From Peptococcaceae bacterium UBA7185 (GTDB taxonomy: Bacteria; Bacillota; Peptococcia; Peptococcales; Peptococcaceae): a DNA stretch of 26,819 bases. The position numbers and the translations under genes were made by a program. Each line of letters starts with the position of its first letter. Position 1 is the first letter of the stretch. The notes beneath the pieces were generated by a model. The model worked only from the letters and a program-made list of their open reading frames with translations, had not been told where the DNA came from and made no database searches. This document shows positions 23,586-26,819 of this stretch, piece after piece. The stretch covers positions 1 to 26,819 of the forward strand of contig DKVF01000050.1 in NCBI GenBank assembly GCA_002491065.1. Direction: 5' to 3'.

Positions 23586-24387
23586 CCCTCCATTTCTGAA
23601 AAATTGATTTGGATGTATCCGTGTGCAGTCCTTCCAGCAAGCTTTGGCGCAACGTTTCTTCACTAATATGATACTGCAGCTTTCCGCCCTCAGCAATAGA
23701 AATTGCGCCAGTTTCCTCCGAAACGATGCATACCAACGCATCGCTCACCTCAGAAAGACCTATCCCTGCCCGATGCCGCGTCCCCAACGCCTTACTGATA
23801 TTGATGTTTTCTGATAACGGCAAATAACAGCTCGCAGCTAGAATAACATCATCCTCTATAATAACAGCACCATCATGCAGCGGCGTATTGACAATAAAAA
23901 TATTGCCCAAAAGCTGACTGGTCAGATTGCCATTGATTTTAATTCCGGTGTTTACGTACTCGCCTAACCCCACTTCCCGCTGCAATGCCAACAATACCCC
24001 TGTATGGGTACGGCTGGCCTCCGCAAGAAAGGGCACCAGCTGATCGACAATACGTACCACCTCGGTATCCTCTCTACTCTTTTTGCTGCCGGGAATAAAA
24101 CTGCTGTTTCCCAACTGTTCCAAAGCGCGGCGCAGTTCTGGCTGAAATACGACAGGAATGGCAATCAACAGCATCGTTTTTATTTGCTCCAAAATCCAGT
24201 TTACCGTATTCAGTCCCAGCACGCTACTACTGCTCACAGCTGTCAAAACCAATAAGAGCAGCAACCCTTTGATCAATTGCACTGCCCGTGTGCCTTTTAC
24301 CATAGAAATCAATTTATAAATAAAAATTGCCACAATCGCAATATCTAAAATATGTATGGGATTTAATAATTCTGTCCACTCAGCCAT
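23560..24387 (-). CDS. cdaA: CdaA-type diadenylate cyclase
   Basis: A membrane enzyme that makes cyclic di-AMP from two ATP. The 275 residues carry three membrane segments in 1-85, then the DAC domain. The catalytic motifs are present: LHDGAVI with Asp172-Gly173-Ala174, and GTRHRAGIG with Arg204-His205-Arg206. Residues 86-130, including SREDTEVVRIVDQLV, form the linker. The ATG has GGGG about 12 bases upstream, a weak ribosome site. This is the first gene of a nine-gene run, after a 320-base divergent intergenic region; a clear promoter was not found for it. c-di-AMP controls potassium and osmolyte homeostasis and is often essential. Confidence 0.96.
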   Translation of the reverse strand: MAEWTELLNPIHILDIAIVAIFIYKLISMVKGTRAVQLIKGLLLLLVLTAVSSSSVLGLNTVNWILEQIKTMLLIAIPVVFQPELRRALEQLGNSSFIPGSKKSREDTEVVRIVDQLVPFLAEASRTHTGVLLALQREVGLGEYVNTGIKINGNLTSQLLGNIFIVNTPLHDGAVIIEDDVILAASCYLPLSENINISKALGTRHRAGIGLSEVSDALVCIVSEETGAISIAEGGKLQYHISEETLRQSLLEGLHTDTSKSIFQKWRDERESKNN

Positions 24388-24532
24388 GTCGTATCAGCCC
24401 CTTTGTATCGTTTATTTTTCTTTCCTAGATTTATATTCTCGTTTTATCAAAAATTTCTTTCTATGAACCAGAAAAAATCTACAAGAAAATTTAATTTTCC
24501 TATGGAAACCCTCTTTTTTTTCTACGCAACTC

Positions 24533-24541
24533 TGCTATAAT
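24533..24541 (+). promoter_or_regulatory. Extended -10 promoter for the DUF881 operon
   Basis: TGCTATAAT fits the extended -10 form TGnTATAAT exactly. The -35 position (about 24513) is a T-run without a match, as is common for extended -10 promoters. It would leave a leader of about 160 bases before the TTG at 24708. A closer, weaker candidate is CATAAT at 24664-24669. Confidence 0.5.
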
Positions 24542-24613
24542 AAGGTTTATTGCAGTATCCAAAAAGATGGAACTTTAGTATATAGCTTGTTAACATTATA
24601 GCTTATTTTTCCT

Positions 24614-24638
24614 ATTGCAACAAAACTATTTTTGCAAT
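24614..24638 (+). repeat. Inverted repeat in the DUF881 operon leader
   Basis: ATTGCAA (24614-24620) and TTGCAAT (24632-24638) are perfect reverse complements around 11 bases. It lies in the predicted leader, 70 bases before the start codon. It may be a protein site or a weak RNA hairpin; no T-run follows. Confidence 0.4.
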
Positions 24639-24707
24639 TTGCAGTAAATATCTTTAATACGTACATAATATGTGTACAAAAATTTTTCTCAGAGAGGAGA
24701 TTCTATC

Positions 24708-25457
24708 TTGAAACAAATACACCTGCCCCATTGGTTGCCTTGGTTAACTTTCATTTTTGTCCTAATCGGCTTGTTTCTTGTTCAAGAACTGCGTATTCAA
24801 AGCGCTATCTCCGCCGCCAGCACCGACCCCAAGACAGAAGTGCTTATTTCTCTGATTACCAATTTGGAAAGTGAAACTGCAGCCTTAGAGGAACGACTAT
24901 CTACACTGCGGCAGGAAACAGAAACAATTATCAATCAATCCACCACAGGGGAAAGCCAGCTCACCGACTTACAAAATCAGTTGACTCAACAGCAAATTCG
25001 CGCAGGTATTACTGCATTAGAAGGTCCTGGAATCGCTATTTCATTAGATGATAATAATGCTGGTCTTAACAATACTCCTGCCGATGATCCTAACCGCTAC
25101 GTTATTCATTATGAAAATTTGCTTTATATTGTCAATGATTTGCGCAATGCTGGCGCAGAAGGAATCAGTATCAACGGACAGCGCATAGTGGTTTCTTCGG
25201 AGATTCGTTGTGTCGGAAATGTTATTTTAGTCAATACAACTCGTTTAGCGCCGCCTTATGAGATTCTTGCCATCGGTGATCCCCAAGAACTTGAGGATGC
25301 TATTTCTACCAGCACCACCTATCAACAATTAGCTCTAACCGGATTTCCTGTCAGCTATAAAACTACCAGCAGCCGCAGTCACAAAATATCATTACCCGCT
25401 TACACTGGCAGTTTTTCTACAAAAATTTTAACATCTGTCTCGCAAGAGGAGGTATAA
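24708..25457 (+). CDS. DUF881 membrane protein, YlxW/YlxX-like (first copy)
   Basis: A 249-residue protein. The start is taken as the TTG at 24708 because AGAGAGGAG ends about 9 bases upstream; the in-frame GTG at 24672 has no site. One membrane segment (about residues 8-27) is followed by a predicted coiled coil (about 42-95, with LESETAALEERLSTLRQETE as the core), then the DUF881 domain: GPGIAISLDD, YENLLYIVNDLRNAGAEGIS, NGQRIVVSSEIRCVGNVILV and PPYEILAIGDP. In B. subtilis the relatives ylxW and ylxX lie beside sbp, upstream of ftsA-ftsZ, and are tied to cell division by position only. The ribosome site of sbp lies inside its last codons, so the two are coupled. Confidence 0.88.
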   Translation: MKQIHLPHWLPWLTFIFVLIGLFLVQELRIQSAISAASTDPKTEVLISLITNLESETAALEERLSTLRQETETIINQSTTGESQLTDLQNQLTQQQIRAGITALEGPGIAISLDDNNAGLNNTPADDPNRYVIHYENLLYIVNDLRNAGAEGISINGQRIVVSSEIRCVGNVILVNTTRLAPPYEILAIGDPQELEDAISTSTTYQQLALTGFPVSYKTTSSRSHKISLPAYTGSFSTKILTSVSQEEV

Positions 25458-25460
25458 ACA

Positions 25461-25838
25461 ATGGTTTTTCTCATTCCCATCCTTGGCCTATTTGCTGGTA
25501 TTCTGCTGGGCTCCATTATATCAATTCAAATACCATTGGTGATGGCCAAATACTTATCCATTGCTGTATTGGCTGCATTAGATTCTGTACTAGGCGGTAT
25601 TCGCTGCATTTATGAAAACAGCTTTAACGGATTTATTCTGCTTACAGGCTTTATTTCCAACGCATTATTAGCAGCCTTTTTAGCTTTTTTGGGCGATCAA
25701 CTCAGTGTAGATTTATATATGGCTGCTGTATTCGTATTTGGTGTGCGTATTTTCAACAACTTGTCCACTATTCGGCATTATATCCTAAATAAATTCCTGA
25801 AAAAACACAATATGCACGCTGTACAACATTATGAATAA
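25461..25838 (+). CDS. sbp: Small basic protein Sbp, DUF1290
   Basis: A 125-residue integral membrane protein with three to four hydrophobic segments (about 2-22, 27-45, 50-75, 85-100). The pattern LVMAKYLSIAVLAALDSVLG, then GGIRCIYENSFNGFILLTGF, is the hallmark of the DUF1290 small basic protein family; a conserved FGVRIFNNLSTIR closes it. In B. subtilis sbp sits next to ylxW, ylxX and ftsA. The function is not established. The ATG has GAGGAGG upstream within the first DUF881 gene; the gap is 3 bases. It lies between two DUF881 genes, which suggests a small membrane complex of the three products. Confidence 0.9.
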   Translation: MVFLIPILGLFAGILLGSIISIQIPLVMAKYLSIAVLAALDSVLGGIRCIYENSFNGFILLTGFISNALLAAFLAFLGDQLSVDLYMAAVFVFGVRIFNNLSTIRHYILNKFLKKHNMHAVQHYE

Positions 25839-25879
25839 ATTCTTACAGCATTGATTTCGGCAGAAAGGATTCGTATCAC

Positions 25880-26572
25880 ATGAAAAAATATATCCATGGC
25901 TGGCATATTTATCTGACTGTCACCTTTGTGCTGTTGGGTATTCTTATCTCTACTCAAATTCAAACACAACACCGTCTTATGTCAGACCTTTCTATGCAAT
26001 CTACTAGCGATTTAAGTATTATGTTGAAAAACCTCACTGATAAGCGCTGGCAACTGTCAGAAGCAATTGACGAAGCGGAAGATAATCTGATCACCTATCA
26101 AAACGACTACCAAAATGATGCCGAACTGATTGACCGCATTAACAATGAATTAAGCCGTTTGCAGCTCATTAACGGTACCGCAAAAGTGCACGGCTCTGGC
26201 ATACAAATCACTGTCAGCGGCAATATGCTGGCTTCTGACCTGATTGTCATTCTCAATGAATTATGGGCCGCCGGTGCAGAAGCCGTAGCAGTCAATGATT
26301 ATCGCATTACTGCCACCACCGGCATCAACTATGTCGATGCACAAAACAAAACATATCTCACCTGCGATGGCGCGATTGTACAAGATCCCATCAAAATTCG
26401 TGCTATCGGCAACAGTAAAATTTTAGAAAAAAGTTTGACGATGCCCGGCGGAATTGCAGATAATCTCAGTCTTTATCAAGTATATTTACACATCACATTG
26501 CAGGATGATATCACGTTGGAATCTCTGCCCAATCAACCCCAGCTACGTTATGGCAAAGTGCCAGAAAAATAA
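25880..26572 (+). CDS. DUF881 membrane protein (second copy)
   Basis: A 230-residue paralogue of the first DUF881 protein, with the same layout: one membrane segment (about 9-26), a helical coiled-coil stretch (about 38-90, including IDEAEDNLITYQNDYQND), and the DUF881 domain with GSGIQITVSG, VILNELWAAGAEAVAVNDYR, CDGAIVQDPIKIRAIGN and a C-terminal YQVYLHITLQDDITLESL strand. The two copies are clearly divergent, so this is an old duplication. The ATG follows AGAAAGGA by about 10 bases, 41 bases after sbp. A strong terminator follows 87 bases downstream. Confidence 0.88.
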   Translation: MKKYIHGWHIYLTVTFVLLGILISTQIQTQHRLMSDLSMQSTSDLSIMLKNLTDKRWQLSEAIDEAEDNLITYQNDYQNDAELIDRINNELSRLQLINGTAKVHGSGIQITVSGNMLASDLIVILNELWAAGAEAVAVNDYRITATTGINYVDAQNKTYLTCDGAIVQDPIKIRAIGNSKILEKSLTMPGGIADNLSLYQVYLHITLQDDITLESLPNQPQLRYGKVPEK

Positions 26573-26659
26573 ATAACTTTTGTAGAAGCCTATCACTATG
26601 TTATGGTCTGCAATATAAAAATCTGCTGTTTACATTGGAATGGTACAGTTAAGAAAGTG

Positions 26660-26709
26660 AAAGGGAACATCTCAACATGCGTAAAGCATATAGAGATGTT
26701 CCCTTTTTT
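26660..26709 (+). terminator. Strong terminator of the DUF881-sbp operon
   Basis: A perfect 14-bp stem, AAAGGGAACATCTC (26660-26673) against GAGATGTTCCCTTT (26693-26706), followed by T to 26709. The 19-nt loop contains a further ATGC/GCAT pairing. Transcription of the + strand operon clearly ends here. Confidence 0.88.
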
Positions 26710-26819
26710 GAGTAAGCCAATAAAGTCTTTCATTTTTTTAATTTTTTGTGGAACAATATTTTGCTCTCTAATTTGCCCCTTCCCCCATTTATGTTTTTGA
26801 TATGTACCCAGAATCCTGG

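Larger units (their letters stand above)
24388..24707. other. Divergent intergenic region between cdaA and the DUF881 operon
   Basis: 320 bases without a gene, very AT-rich. It holds an extended -10 promoter on the + strand (24533-24541), an inverted repeat at 24614-24638, and a near-perfect palindrome GAAAATT-T-AATTTTC at 24485-24499 that could be an operator for the cdaA side. No convincing sigma-A pair was found for cdaA: TTGATA occurs on the minus strand, but the matching -10 is poor. No riboswitch of a known class was recognised. Confidence 0.55.

Noticed and set aside
11157..24560. The 12-mer ATTGCAGTATCC occurs at 11157-11168 and at 24549-24560, both in non-coding sequence after or before a gene.
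   Set aside because: In 27 kb dozens of 12-base matches are expected by chance, and the flanks do not match.
26603..26800. A 65-codon + strand frame at the window end.
   Set aside because: It runs through the terminator hairpin and has no ribosome site; the translation is Cys/Phe/Lys-rich noise.

Overview
The window looks like chromosomal DNA of an endospore-forming Firmicute, most likely a Clostridia-class anaerobe; a Peptococcaceae-type lineage is possible but not demonstrated. The reasons are a complete germinant-receptor operon with a forespore-type promoter, Gram-positive cell-wall genes, strong GGAGG ribosome sites, frequent TTG starts, and a CdaA-type c-di-AMP synthase linked to glmM. 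No rRNA, tRNA, CRISPR array, insertion sequence or phage gene was seen.

Region A (1-3502, + strand) is a visibly AT-rich catabolic-looking patch: the end of an amidohydrolase-2 family gene, a perfect 14-bp inverted repeat, a broken Old Yellow Enzyme-type flavin oxidoreductase (two frame changes and an in-frame TAG), an intact SLC13/DASS-type transporter and a terminator.

Region B (3551-8252, - strand) is the spore germination operon, in transcription order gerKA, gerKB, gerKC and a GerMN-domain lipoprotein. A sigma-G-like promoter lies just upstream of gerKA. Back to back with it, a sigma-A promoter carrying a perfect palindrome over its -10 drives Region C (8274-11234, + strand), a class A penicillin-binding protein with two C-terminal fibronectin-III-like domains.

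Region D (11304-14305) holds a 62-residue four-cysteine protein with its own promoter and terminator (+), then on the - strand a B12-binding radical SAM protein followed by a small anchored protein that may be LolA/YdcC-like.

Region E (14319-24387, - strand) is a nearly gap-free run of nine genes: cdaA, cdaR/ybbR, glmM, acpS, nnrE-nnrD fusion, alr, mazF, tex and an imidazolonepropionase-type amidohydrolase. It joins c-di-AMP signalling, amino-sugar and D-alanine supply for peptidoglycan, carrier-protein activation, NAD(P)HX repair, an RNA toxin and an RNA-binding factor. The mazF gene has no normal antitoxin beside it; a 34-codon reading frame overlapping its start codon occupies that place.

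Region F (24533-26709, + strand) diverges from cdaA: a DUF881 protein, the small basic protein Sbp (DUF1290) and a second DUF881 protein, ending at a strong terminator. In Bacillus these relatives sit beside ftsA-ftsZ; here they stand alone. Nothing was recognised in the last 110 bases.
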